A DNA stretch of 20,588 bases from Basidiobolus ranarum (GCA_040143965.1 JASJQH010007100.1:1-20588); one strand, 5' to 3'. Positions 1 through 11,242 are shown, counted from the stretch's first letter. The notes: generated by a model not told the origin, from the sequence alone. Translations and numbers: made by a program.

Positions 1-2315
1 CCGATATTGAATCACTTGTTGCTAGCGTTCCTTCACAATCAGCGGGTAAACGCAGTACAATCGACGAAGATTCTTTCGATTTCAGTGCAGTTGGCACTAA
101 AAAGATTAAACTCGCTGAGATGCAAAACATGCCCGAGAGTATGTCAGAACTTGAAGATACTTCAGCAAATGAGCAGATGGAACTAGAAGAAACCTCAGTG
201 ATTGAACCCATGGTTCAAGCTCAAGAACAGGTACAACATGAATCTATGATCATTGACGAAGAGCCAGTATATGATACAGAAAAACCTCAAGACGTTAGAT
301 TCTTGTCGTTTGAGGCATCACCTCAGTCTAAGGAATCTTCAAGATCGGACATGGGATCACCTGAGCCATTATTACGCCACACGAAAGAACAAGAAGAATC
401 ACCCAATGCTAACCCAGTATCACAAGAAGATCGCTTGAAAGCTATCTTCAGTACTGGTAGTGAAAAATTAAAGCAGGCTCTTCAATCTCTTCGTTCCAAC
501 TCTTCCGCCAGCAAGTCAAACAGCTTGGATAAAAAAGATGTTTCAATAATCCAGGAAGAACTTAGTTCCCTGCTTGAGAACACCCGATACTCTATGCGCA
601 ACGGTGATCCAGGCCTGCCAGAAGAAGCCATCACTTTGGCTACCCAAATTCTGGGTCCTGAATACAGTGAGGAAATTAAGAATTTATCTTACAAGTCGCG
701 TGCTTCTATTGATGATTCAAATACCGAAACCCCCGCCGATATTCCTCAGCCTTCTGTTGATAACGAAGAAGTAAAACAACCAGAACCTGAAGCTATTTCT
801 GTGGATATCAAAGAACAAGAAATGGCAGATGAGCCTATGGAGCACTTCGATATTGCTTCCGAGATAGCTGATGCTACAGAAGAAATGGACCGCTCAATAA
901 GCACTGTTCCTGCCCCTCTACCTATCAAAGCCTCTATGAAATCGCCCTTCTTGAAGAATAAGTTGTTGAACAACGTGGCTGATTTCAGTATGATTGATGA
1001 TGGTGATGAATCGTTCATTCAAATCATGAGTGATTTAAAGAAAATTCAAGAGTCACTTGGCGATGATGATGATGAGGATGAGGACATGAATAAAGAAGAA
1101 TACGATTTTGATGGTTCCATATCGGACTCTCCCATTGAGAATCTAACATTCAAACAGTTGCAAGAAGAGCAAAGACTCAAGGCACTTCAGCAGAAGGAAG
1201 AAGCTCCACAAGATGAACCTGAAGCTGAGGATCAAATCGAAGATGAAGTTGAGGATGAGGACGAAATAGAGGATGAAGATGAAGTTGAAAAAGATATCGA
1301 AGCTGAAGTTGAGGATGATATCGAAGATGAAGTTGAAGAGGAGATTGACCAAGAGGAACTACATACTATTCCAGAAGCTCAAGCAGAGCAAGAGGTTGAA
1401 GTAGAAGAGCAACCTAAAAAACTGGTCAAAGCCAAGAGCACTAAAGGCAAGCCGTTCATTAAATCATTGGCTGCTGCTGCCGCCGCTGCTCGCAAGCAAC
1501 AAGAACAAGAAGAGAAGAGAGCAGCAAAAGCCAAGGAAATGGAAGCGAAACGTAAGGGTCTTAAGGCTCTCGAACCCAAACCTCTTCCTCAACCACCTAA
1601 GCGTGTTCTTCGTAGTAAAGCCAAGGAAGCTACAACCACCGCCACTCAACCCGAATCTAAATTTAAGGTCTCTTCTGCTGCTCCTCCCCCCGAAAAAGGC
1701 AAACTCTCAGTGTTCAAGAAGTTAGCACAAGCCAAAAACACTATTGTTTCATCTGCTTCTACAAGTAAGAAAACCACAGTGACCACCGCAGTCAAACCAT
1801 TACCAAAGATTCCCTCCAACGTTGGTCCAGAATCCAAGCGCATCCATAAGCAACAAGTGGCTATTCCTGAGGATGGTGCAGATGTAGAGAGCGATGACAA
1901 TCATAACTACAACGAACTCGAGGGATTGGACAACTTCTTGGACCCATTAACTCCAGAACGCAAATTGAAGAGCGTGATCACCACCACAACTACTACGTTT
2001 GAAAGTATAGCTATAGAGCAAAACGGCAAGATCCAACTGCCGGATATTCCCAGTGATGAATCAGATAATGAGACCGAGAAGCCAGAGGTACCTGAGTGGG
2101 CACAAAGCCCCAACCTTAAGCGGGCACTCATGAATCAATCCAGAATCAATCCTGAAGCCATTTTCGGTAAGATCCCAGCAGTAAACATGGAAGAGCTGTT
2201 TGGACGCAAATCTAGTAGATATAAGCTAAGACAGAGCTCTGTCTGGCAAGGTGTAGATAAATTGACGTTCCAAGAAGAGATGGAATATGAGAAGAGAATG
2301 GGTTGGAGATCGTAA
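1..2315 (+). CDS. INCENP: INCENP-like inner centromere protein, C-terminal part (5' end outside window)
   Basis: This is the scaffold of the chromosomal passenger complex, which binds and activates Aurora B kinase at centromeres and the spindle midzone. The frame is open from base 3 to the TAA at 2313-2315, with no stop before the ATG at 120, so the protein very probably starts upstream. Counting from that ATG, residues about 310-425 are extremely acidic (Asp/Glu runs), and residues about 455-490 are Ala-rich and then alternate Lys/Arg/Glu/Gln, like the single-helix region of INCENP. Residues about 655-731 form the IN-box: PEWAQSPNL, then INPEAIFG, then MEELFG. An SSVW motif at 706-709 matches the Aurora-phosphorylated TSS segment, and a GVDKLTFQEE...MGW tail follows. 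The rest is low complexity and weakly conserved, as is usual for the family. The fungal homologues are Sli15 and Pic1. The IN-box makes the family call firm; the N-terminal borealin/survivin-binding part is not in the window. Confidence 0.86.
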   Translation, partial: DIESLVASVPSQSAGKRSTIDEDSFDFSAVGTKKIKLAEMQNMPESMSELEDTSANEQMELEETSVIEPMVQAQEQVQHESMIIDEEPVYDTEKPQDVRFLSFEASPQSKESSRSDMGSPEPLLRHTKEQEESPNANPVSQEDRLKAIFSTGSEKLKQALQSLRSNSSASKSNSLDKKDVSIIQEELSSLLENTRYSMRNGDPGLPEEAITLATQILGPEYSEEIKNLSYKSRASIDDSNTETPADIPQPSVDNEEVKQPEPEAISVDIKEQEMADEPMEHFDIASEIADATEEMDRSISTVPAPLPIKASMKSPFLKNKLLNNVADFSMIDDGDESFIQIMSDLKKIQESLGDDDDEDEDMNKEEYDFDGSISDSPIENLTFKQLQEEQRLKALQQKEEAPQDEPEAEDQIEDEVEDEDEIEDEDEVEKDIEAEVEDDIEDEVEEEIDQEELHTIPEAQAEQEVEVEEQPKKLVKAKSTKGKPFIKSLAAAAAAARKQQEQEEKRAAKAKEMEAKRKGLKALEPKPLPQPPKRVLRSKAKEATTTATQPESKFKVSSAAPPPEKGKLSVFKKLAQAKNTIVSSASTSKKTTVTTAVKPLPKIPSNVGPESKRIHKQQVAIPEDGADVESDDNHNYNELEGLDNFLDPLTPERKLKSVITTTTTTFESIAIEQNGKIQLPDIPSDESDNETEKPEVPEWAQSPNLKRALMNQSRINPEAIFGKIPAVNMEELFGRKSSRYKLRQSSVWQGVDKLTFQEEMEYEKRMGWRS
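1236..1340 (+). repeat. Degenerate acidic-codon repeats inside the INCENP gene
   Basis: The segment ATCGAAGATGAAGTTGA occurs at about 1236 and 1320, with a close variant at 1296 (24 and 60 bp apart). Between them are GAGGATGAGGAC-like units. All copies stay in frame and encode Ile-Glu-Asp/Ala-Glu-Val-Glu type acidic blocks. This looks like repeat expansion within a disordered acidic linker. Confidence 0.6.
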
Positions 2316-2532
2316 TTGGTGCTCACCTTTGTTTCCAACGACACCGTTTGTTTAAAAAAGACCTTGCATTAGAACTCTCGACCCTTTTACTCGACCTTTT
2401 ACAGTTTATCGAAATATGTATAATTTTGTATAGTAAATTTAAGTTCATCTTAGATCCTGATCTGACTTCTCTGATTGGTCAAAAATGCTATTTCATTCTA
2501 GTCTAATTATCTCGTCTAATCGAAGGTCCAGC

Positions 2533-2602
2533 TGCTTATATATGTATATGCACCTCAATATTATATTTTATCGATTGCTTATATATGTATATACCACCTC
2601 AA
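2533..2602. repeat. 43-bp two-copy tandem repeat downstream of INCENP
   Basis: TGCTTATATATGTATAT starts at 2533 and again at 2576. Each copy is followed within 1-3 bases by CACCTCAAT. The copies are almost identical at their ends and differ in the 15-20 bp between. The repeat begins about 218 bp after the INCENP stop codon and may lie in its 3' UTR. Confidence 0.8.
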
Positions 2603-2715
2603 TCTATCTCTACTTTTGGATAACCCTTCCTCATCAGGAAGGTCCAATGTAGCCACAAGTCAGGAGATATACTAACTGAATTGTAATAATACTCTAGACA
2701 CGACCTCAATTGTAT

Positions 2716-2781
2716 CATGTTACACCAGAGTAGACATATGGGTCATGTTACACTAAAGTTGATATATGGGCCATGTTACAC
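2716..2781. repeat. 28-bp tandem repeat, about 2.4 copies
   Basis: CATGTTACAC recurs at 2716, 2744 and 2772, exactly 28 bp apart. The intervening sequence is similar in the first two copies (ending CATATGGGT and ATATATGGGC). It is non-coding as far as can be seen. Confidence 0.8.
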
Positions 2782-2844
2782 CAATGAGGTTTGTGCGAAG
2801 CCAATTTCTGGTCGCTCAAAGTAGTCATTATTCTTATATGCTCG

Positions 2845-2883
2845 CTTGAGGTCTCCACTTGAGGTCTCCACTCGAGGTCTCTG
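2845..2883. repeat. 13-bp tandem repeat, three copies
   Basis: CTTGAGGTCTCCA occurs at 2845-2857 and 2858-2870, then as CTCGAGGTCTCTG at 2871-2883. The first two copies are identical and the third differs at three positions. Confidence 0.85.
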
Positions 2884-3249
2884 CCGCATAAGGTTGGTTC
2901 CTCTTTGGTGGCAGAAGCTCCAAATCGTCGACTCTCGGTGATGATATCTTCGTCTCCCAAAGCTAGGCCAGGTACTCCCTATCTGAGCATGCATAACAGG
3001 CATGAAAAAATGAAGAGTACAACCATATCGAGGTAGCATGTACAATGGTCTATCTAGCTCCAACTTCATGAAGACCAATGGAATCGCCCTAAAACCTATT
3101 CAAGATCGTATATGGTCACTCGACAATATTTTGATGTAAGCATTAGTACAAATAGTTCGAATTCCAATCTGGATATTTAACCTTTAGACTGACCAATGCC
3201 GAGCCTCAATTACAGTGGCTCCTGTGATGCTTGGAATTTAAGTAAGGGG

Positions 3250-3257
3250 TATAAATA
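3250..3257 (+). promoter_or_regulatory. TATA box of GPI18
   Basis: TATAAATA sits in the context GGGGTATAAATAC, 104 bp from its first base to the chosen ATG. The same 13-base core is found before CYS3 at nearly the same distance. Confidence 0.7.
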
Positions 3258-3353
3258 CTTTAACAAATCCATTTCTAGACAAAAACTTATTCGAATTCCA
3301 TCTAGTAAGGAATTGATTCAAATACCACCCAGCTACCAGAATTCGCTTCCCTC

Positions 3354-5382
3354 ATGGCTGGTATCTTCACACTCCGTCGTACTCCAGACGACTCAATGGA
3401 CCTAAATCTTGAGAGGAAGAAAGCTTCAAGATTTAAGGACTCTCTTGTGAAACCCCAAACTATTAAGCTCTCACAAGTTCCTACGAAGTCCTCACTATTT
3501 GCTCTATTGTTTAAAAAAAAGAACGTGTCACTTTTTTCACTGTTCGCTCTAGCAATTTTATCTCGCTTTGTGGTTTGGATAATCGCTGTATCTTCCAATT
3601 ATTTCATTGAAGATTATGATTCTTCAGTCGACATGATCCTTCCGAATACTTCGACGAACAATTTTCTTCAAGCCGCTATGAGGAGAGCCATGGCAGCTTT
3701 TGTTCGATGGGATGCCTTTTATTTTGTACATATTGCTGAAGAGGGCTACATTTATGAACAAGAATACGCCTTTTTCCCTATGTTACCCCTCTTGATGAGG
3801 GGACTCAGTGCTACTGGTTAGTTGATTTTTCTGCTTCATTATAGTGAATTCTGAGTGTTTGTTTTCTTGGAATCTTTTTTAAATATTTCAACTAATATCA
3901 TACTTTAAATCATAGTTTTGAGGCCATTCCAGGTTTTCTTTGACCCAAAAATCCTTTTAATACTCTCGGGAATTATAGTATCCACATTATCATTTTCTTT
4001 GGCTACAGTGGCCCTATACCAGTATGTATACTTAAATCATGTAGCGAGAGATTATTTTACTAAGTACATATTGTTACAATTTCTAGTTTATCATATTCTA
4101 TTTTTAAAAAAGAGAGGTTCGCACTCATTACCGCCCTGTGTTATTGTTTTACTCCATCCTGCATGTTTATGTCCTCAATGTAAGTTCTGCTTGGTAGGTT
4201 TCCGCCTCGTAAATATTCTAATGTTTTCGTTTCTACTAGGTATACTGAAAGTCTGTTCTCGCTCTTGACCTTTGTTGGTATGGACCTATACGTTCACAAG
4301 CAATTTTGGTGTGCGGCCGTTGTTTGGTCACTTAGTTCACTTACTAGATCGAATGGAATCGTTTATGCTGGATTTTTCATATTCGATCTATGTATCAAGA
4401 ATCGCTCTAAATCACCTATGGTAGACTTCTTTATTAGATATATGAACATGATGAACAGTGCAACTAACTTCTTTAATCGGTTAGATCTACATGGCTCAAG
4501 TAATGAAAGCCACCGCTTTATCGGTCATAACGATTCTTGGAATGGCGAGCTTTCAGATGTACGGTTACTTCAACTATTGCTTAAATCAGACGAATCCACG
4601 TCCGTGGTGTGACGCCAAAGTGCCTTTAATTTATAGCTTTGTCCAGGCAGAATACTGGTAAGTCGCCAAACTTGAATAGTGAATGCTCGTTCCGATTGCT
4701 AACATATGTCACAGGAATTGTGGACTATTTAAATATTACGAATGGAAACAAATACCCAACTTTTTACTTGCAGCTCCTATGATGATACTATCTATTTACG
4801 GTATATGGTCTTATGCCGCTCATGACTGGACTAGATTCTTTTCTCTCGGAATCTCAAGTGCGCCAACTAAAGGTAGGTTTTGTTAAACTAAACATTCGTA
4901 TTAATTCACCGTAGACTGATCATATTTGTTTAGATATCGCATCTAGTAAACAACGAGTACCCAAGGTTAATGGCATTTCTTGTTTAAAAAAGACTACCCA
5001 TGATCATATTCTTAACTCGGTCAATAGCAGACCAGTAATGATCTCTCCTGTACGCCATGTCACCACCAATTCAAGTAGGATAGCGACAAACACAACGAAC
5101 AAGGCCAGTTTAGAAAATCTATTCTATACGGAAACACTGTTGCCATTCATTTACCTTTGGGGAGTGTTACTAGTTTATTGCACTTTAAATATGCACATTC
5201 AAGTGATTACCCGCTTTTTCTCTTGCATGCCAACGGTATATTGGTTCGCAGCCCATGTGTTGATACAGGCCACAGAATCATCTAAACAGAAAGCAATCGT
5301 CAGTCGCTCCGTTCTCTTCTACTTTATAACCTATGGTTTAACGGGGATAGTTTTATTTAGTAACTTTTTCCCACCTGCTTGA
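3354..5382 (+). CDS. GPI18: GPI mannosyltransferase 2 (PIG-V family), seven exons
   Basis: This ER multi-pass enzyme adds the second mannose of the GPI anchor from dolichol-phosphate mannose. I joined exons 3354-3816, 3916-4021, 4087-4179, 4240-4420, 4485-4657, 4715-4872 and 4934-5382. All phases agree, giving 540 aa and a TGA stop, a usual length for the family. Introns are 57-99 bp with clear branch points (for example CTAAC before 4484 and GCTAAC before 4714). Family marks in order are RWDAFYF (118-124), EQEYAFFP (135-142), the segment FALITALCYCFTPSCMFMSS in exon 3, MYTESLFSLLTF from residue 221, RSNGIVYAGF in exon 4, RPWC and PLIYSFVQAEYW in exon 5, and WKQIPNFLLA in exon 6. A first membrane helix lies at about 58-80. 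The ATG follows a TATA box by about 100 bp. The donor GTAGAC at 4421 is the least standard junction; it was chosen for phase and intron size. Confidence 0.9.
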
Positions 5383-5927
5383 TCAATCCACTTTAGTATC
5401 CCCAGGAATTCCGTGGGGTCGCTTTATAATATATTCTTTGGGCGAACCCTAACTCATTTTGAAATCCGAACTGCCATTCTTAATTGTACTCTATGGTTGT
5501 TCTTAATATCGCACTTTCCTATCGACTTTCCTGTATATTAGTATTCCCTTAGTATTCTACACCAATAACATCATCAGCATACTTATAAACATCACATTAC
5601 CCATTAAGGGGCCAAACTCACCCTCGTAATAATAAACCCGTTTCTATCGTGTTAAGTCATCCGCCACTTATTCGAAACCTAACATCATTTCCTAATTCAT
5701 AGCCCCGTGGTTGGCTGGAACATTCTATTCTTTTAAGATAGAAACATTGCACACGATGATCGAGAACAAATCAGTAACATTTATTATTCATTAGCAAGGG
5801 AGTGAAGGTGAAGGGTATTCAGAGGGAGATATTGGGAATATTCAATCAGTGTGAATAGTTGGGGAGGAGAGGGGAAAGGGGGTGAATTTTGTTCTCACCC
5901 TCATATATATTTAAAGTTCCATCATAT
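5383..5927. other. Convergent intergenic region between GPI18 and GFA1
   Basis: These 545 bp separate two genes whose 3' ends face each other. A purine-rich run (GGGGAGGAGAGGGGAAAGGG, about 5860-5879) lies just beyond the GFA1 stop. I see no gene, RNA or clear repeat here; polyadenylation signals for both genes are expected. Confidence 0.55.
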
Positions 5928-8090
<2,163 letters not shown>

Positions 8091-8180
8091 GATTACGTTA
8101 CGCCAGAGTAGAAAGGGAAAGAGTTACGCAAAAGCAATTAAGAAGTCAGAGATTGATAATTCATGAAAAAGGTAGGGAGA

Positions 8181-8188
8181 TATTTATA
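8181..8188 (-). promoter_or_regulatory. TATA box of GFA1
   Basis: On the minus strand the sequence reads TATAAATA, preceded by AGG, 98 bp before the GFA1 ATG at 8090. The spacing matches the TATA boxes of GPI18 and CYS3. Confidence 0.65.
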
Positions 8189-8364
8189 CCTGGTTCTAAA
8201 TAGCAGGAATAGGGGGGGACAGTCATTGGGAGGGTGAGCGCTCAGGTCTTTGAAATAGAGCCTATTACATGCTCATCAACTGATCAGGATTAACGAGGAA
8301 GCATTTTATAAAGTTTGAAATCAATGCCTTGATCAACTCCAATCTAGAGATACAGATACCCTAG

Positions 8365-8390
8365 TCCCATACACATAATCCCATACACAT
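8365..8390. repeat. 14-bp tandem repeat, two copies
   Basis: TCCCATACACAT occurs at 8365-8376 and 8379-8390, exactly 14 bp apart, in the GFA1/CYS3 intergenic region. Confidence 0.75.
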
Positions 8391-9022
8391 TGAACTAGAC
8401 AAGAACCACTCCCTACAAGTATATAGGCCATATTGAAAGCCAATTAGGGCGATTTCATATGATTGACCAAACCTAACCCCTTTCTCTTGAAAATCTGGCT
8501 TATCTACGAAAAAGTATGATTCCCCCTTCTTATCTATCCAATCCACGCGATGTTTCAATTCTGTCCCATTTTCTGAATTCAATACTGATCTGGTGTGCCA
8601 AAGAGAATGCTCAATCCTCTTGACCGCGCCGTTATGTTCTATCACACTCTTTCACAATACCAATCAGGGATAGCAGGAGATGGAGGTAATAAAACTTCGC
8701 TTCCAACTGATGATTCCAGTCAAAAATTAATCGATGAATTGATCGTCGTGATTGAAGATATTTTTGTATAAAGTAATGCTGGATGACATAAAGATGATTA
8801 CATCAAGCAATCACTGAGTTTTTTTCCTCTGCCGCCCCAAACCCATTACCAAGGATGTCATGTTTTATCAAAAAAACCATTGTAATCCGTCAATTGGTCA
8901 AAAAGCATTATCAGATGGAAGAGGTTTAGTAATATATTCTATTCTAGAACATCGTCCATTCTGGATTGATATCTACAAACCCCTTTGCTACCATCAAAAC
9001 CAGCTTAACTAAACACCAAAGG

Positions 9023-9054
9023 TTCACAGATTCACACGTTCGCGCATTCACACA
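9023..9054. repeat. Four 8-bp TTCACANN units
   Basis: The sequence divides into TTCACAGA, TTCACACG, TTCGCGCA and TTCACACA with no gaps. It lies about 640-670 bp upstream of the CYS3 ATG and may be a small array of factor-binding sites or a decayed microsatellite. Confidence 0.6.
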
Positions 9055-9309
9055 GGAATCATAACCGGCAGTCACGTTTGAGAGTAACTGAGAAACTTGA
9101 CCGTTACTGCTATGACTTCCGCTCTATGACTAATTGCTAAGCCCTTCTTGTTTCATAGAGTAAGCTTTGTTTGATATAAATTTCCGAATATCTTCTAGTT
9201 TACCAAGTCATTGGCTGAAATCACAGGTAAACATGGGCTTTTCGATGAGTTTTCCCAGGCTCCGCAGTGAATTCTGGTTGACAACTTTAACGATCGAAAA
9301 CAGTCCAAA

Positions 9310-9393
9310 TGTTTGCCCAATTTTCAATTTGGCAACATTTACTAATTGACATGTTTGCTTACCGATCCATTTGGCATCATTTACTAATTTTAG
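9310..9393. repeat. 42-bp direct repeat pair upstream of CYS3
   Basis: Two units begin TGTTTGC at 9310 and 9352 and share ATTTGGCA(A/T)CATTTACTAATT at 9327-9347 and 9369-9389, with one mismatch in 21 bases. The spacing of 42 bp is four helical turns. The units lie about 300-385 bp upstream of the CYS3 ATG. Confidence 0.8.
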
Positions 9394-9598
9394 GTGAAAG
9401 AATGAAAACATTAAAGGGATTTGATTGGTAAACTATGGTACCATTTTGCTGATAAATTTCCCATCCCTCATTTCGAGCAGGTCCTAGGAAAATTATTGAT
9501 TTGCAATCCATTCAAATCTACTACGCACCGTGGTCAATCTGACAAATCACTGGAATTCCCCAATGAGGGGTTTTTCTTCCATTGAGCGCAGCTGGGGG

Positions 9599-9606
9599 TA
9601 TAAATA
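9599..9606 (+). promoter_or_regulatory. TATA box of CYS3
   Basis: TATAAATA in the context GGGGTATAAATAC begins 96 bp before the CYS3 ATG. The 13-base context is identical to that at GPI18. Confidence 0.75.
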
Positions 9607-9694
9607 CCTTGGAATTCTGAGACTAATAACTTCACTCAATAATCTCTATTCTGCTGATAGACTTATTTTTACTCTTTAATAATACTACTTTAAC

Positions 9695-10864
9695 ATGACT
9701 AACTCTGAATTCACTGGTTTTGGTACTATGGCTATCCACGTCGGTCAAGAGCCCGATGGTGTCACTGGTGCTGTTATTCCTTCCATTTCTTTATCTACCA
9801 CTTTTGCTCAATCTGCTGCTGGTGTTCACTCCGGTTACGAATACTCTCGTGCTGGTAACCCCACTCGTCACTCTTTTGAGCAAGCTGTTGCTGCTTTGGA
9901 GAAAGGAAACTTCGGTCTTGCCTTCAGCTCCGGTTCTGCTACCACCGCCACCATTGCTCACCTTCTCCCCGCTGGCTCTCATGTTCTTCTTGTAAATGAC
10001 GTCTATGGTGGTACTTACAGATACTTCACCAAGGTCGCCACTGTCTCTGGTGTTGAACATAGCTTCGTTGACCTTGTTAACCCCGAGAACATCAAATCTG
10101 CTCTTCAGAAGAATACCAAGCTTGTATGGATTGAAACCCCTACTAACCCAACTCTTCGTCTTGTTGACATTGAAGTCATCGCTAAATATGCCCATGAAGC
10201 CGGTGCCATCCTCGTCGTCGATAACACTTTCATGTCCCCCTATTTCCAGAATCCTTTGACTCTCGGAGCTGATATCGTTGTTCACTCTGGTACCAAATAC
10301 CTTAACGGTCACTCCGATGTCGTCATTGGTGTCGCCGTTCTTAAGGATGAAGAACTTTATACCAAACTCAAGTTCCTCCAAAACGCCATTGGTGCTACAC
10401 CCAGTCCATTCGATTGTTTCCTTGCCAATCGTGGTCTTAAGACCCTTCATGTTCGTATGAAGCAACACGCTGAGAATGCTTTGGCAGTCGCTAAGGCACT
10501 TGAATCTTCCGATAAGGTTGAGGAAGTTATCTACCCTGGTCTCGAATCTCATAAGCAACATGAGCTCGCTAAAAGACAAACTGCCGGATTCGGTGGTATG
10601 GTCAGTTTCCGTATCAAGGGAGATATTGACAACTCCAACAAATTCTTGCAATCCCTCAAAATCTTCACTTTAGCCGAATCTTTGGGTGGTGTTGAATCTC
10701 TCGCCGAACTTCCTTCCGTCATGACCCATGGTGCTGTTAGTGCTGAAGATCGTGCTAAATTAGGCATCACTGATACCCTTATCCGTCTCTCAGTTGGTAT
10801 TGAAGATACTAATGATCTTGTTAGAGATGTCAAACAAGCTTTGGAGGCTGCTGTCCCTAACTAA
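9695..10864 (+). CDS. CYS3: Cystathionine gamma-lyase
   Basis: This PLP enzyme of the cytosolic transsulfuration pathway cleaves cystathionine to cysteine, 2-oxobutyrate and ammonia. The gene is one uninterrupted 389-codon exon, a normal length (yeast Cys3 is about 394 aa). Visible family features are YEYSRAGNPTR (48-58), a phosphate-binding SSGSATT (78-84), NDVYGGTYRYF (101-111), the PLP-pyridine Asp in VVDNTF (Asp176), the Schiff-base Lys201 in HSGTKYLNGHSDVV, the segment ESLGGVESL and the C-terminal MTHGAV...RLSVGIED. The last two favour gamma-lyase over cystathionine beta-lyase or gamma-synthase, though the family is close-knit. Codon use is strongly biased to C/T-ending codons (GCT, GGT, ATC), unlike its neighbours, which suggests high expression. 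A TATA box lies 96 bp upstream. The gene diverges from GFA1 and converges on the ABCA half-transporter downstream. The long antisense frame inside it is a by-product of codon bias. Confidence 0.95.
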   Translation: MTNSEFTGFGTMAIHVGQEPDGVTGAVIPSISLSTTFAQSAAGVHSGYEYSRAGNPTRHSFEQAVAALEKGNFGLAFSSGSATTATIAHLLPAGSHVLLVNDVYGGTYRYFTKVATVSGVEHSFVDLVNPENIKSALQKNTKLVWIETPTNPTLRLVDIEVIAKYAHEAGAILVVDNTFMSPYFQNPLTLGADIVVHSGTKYLNGHSDVVIGVAVLKDEELYTKLKFLQNAIGATPSPFDCFLANRGLKTLHVRMKQHAENALAVAKALESSDKVEEVIYPGLESHKQHELAKRQTAGFGGMVSFRIKGDIDNSNKFLQSLKIFTLAESLGGVESLAELPSVMTHGAVSAEDRAKLGITDTLIRLSVGIEDTNDLVRDVKQALEAAVPN

Positions 10865-11219
10865 TAATTTATGTCCTATTTTTGTCCTCTTCACCCATTT
10901 TTCGGCAACAAACACCGCTTAATTATAAATAGTTAACCATTCATCTACACGAATTTTTTTGTAAACTTTGTATCCTTATTCATGTTCATGGCGCATGTTA
11001 CACTTTAACACCACTCCGTGAACTACATAATAAATCCAAGATTTACGTCAGAAAAAAACAACAGCTCCCCTAAGTTTTCTAGGTAACTGGAGTACATATT
11101 TATTAAATGAGATGCATATAAAAAACCTTCTTTTGTGAATGAAGTCATTTTCATGCAAGAGAATTCACGGAGGGGAGGAGGTGAAGGTTAAGGTGGACAA
11201 GGGGGGAAATATAAAATGG

Positions 11220-11242
11220 TTTGACGTGATCGATTCGTCAAA
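11220..11242. repeat. Short perfect inverted repeat
   Basis: TTTGACG (11220-11226) and CGTCAAA (11236-11242) form a perfect 7-bp stem around a 9-base loop. Confidence 0.5.

Larger units (their letters stand above)
2316..3353. other. Intergenic region between INCENP and GPI18
   Basis: This 1,038-bp stretch holds the INCENP 3' flank and the GPI18 promoter. It carries several short repeats: a 43-bp pair near 2533-2602, 28-bp units at 2716-2781 and 13-bp units at 2845-2883. It also has a repeated TTCGAATTCCA at 3156-3166 and 3290-3300. Minus-strand open frames of 70 and 100 codons lie between 2748 and 3078, but they overlap the repeats and match nothing I recognise, so I do not call a gene. Confidence 0.6.
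8091..9694. other. Divergent intergenic region between GFA1 and CYS3
   Basis: These 1,604 bp hold both promoters. Visible structure includes TATA boxes at each end, a 14-bp repeat (TCCCATACACAT at 8365 and 8379), four 8-bp TTCACANN-like units at 9023-9054, and a 42-bp repeat pair at 9310-9393. A 94-codon minus-strand open frame (8361-8645) has no recognisable domain and is not called. Confidence 0.55.

Noticed and set aside
2748-3078. Overlapping minus-strand frames of 70 and 100 codons in the INCENP-GPI18 spacer
   Set aside because: They run through tandem repeats, match no family I know and have no promoter-like signal. I also considered a transposon remnant but saw no diagnostic motif or terminal repeats.
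3156-3166. TTCGAATTCC resembling a tRNA T-loop
   Set aside because: No matching acceptor stem, D-arm or anticodon arm is found around it. The same 11 bases recur at 3290 as part of local repeats.
4421-4612. Treating exon 4 of GPI18 as continuing to the stop at 4612
   Set aside because: That frame loses family similarity after residue about 281, whereas splicing out 4421-4484 restores a membrane helix followed by FQMYGYFNY and PLIYSFVQAEYW in the correct order and phase.
8361-8645. 94-codon minus-strand frame upstream of GFA1
   Set aside because: No domain, signal peptide or splice partner is visible, and it includes a 14-bp repeat. It was checked as an alternative first exon for GFA1, but it lacks the MCGIF start and the RLEYRGY motif.
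9791-10651. 286-codon open frame antisense to CYS3
   Set aside because: It lies wholly inside CYS3, which is firmly identified. The strong codon bias of CYS3 removes stops from the opposite strand, and the antisense product has no recognisable feature.
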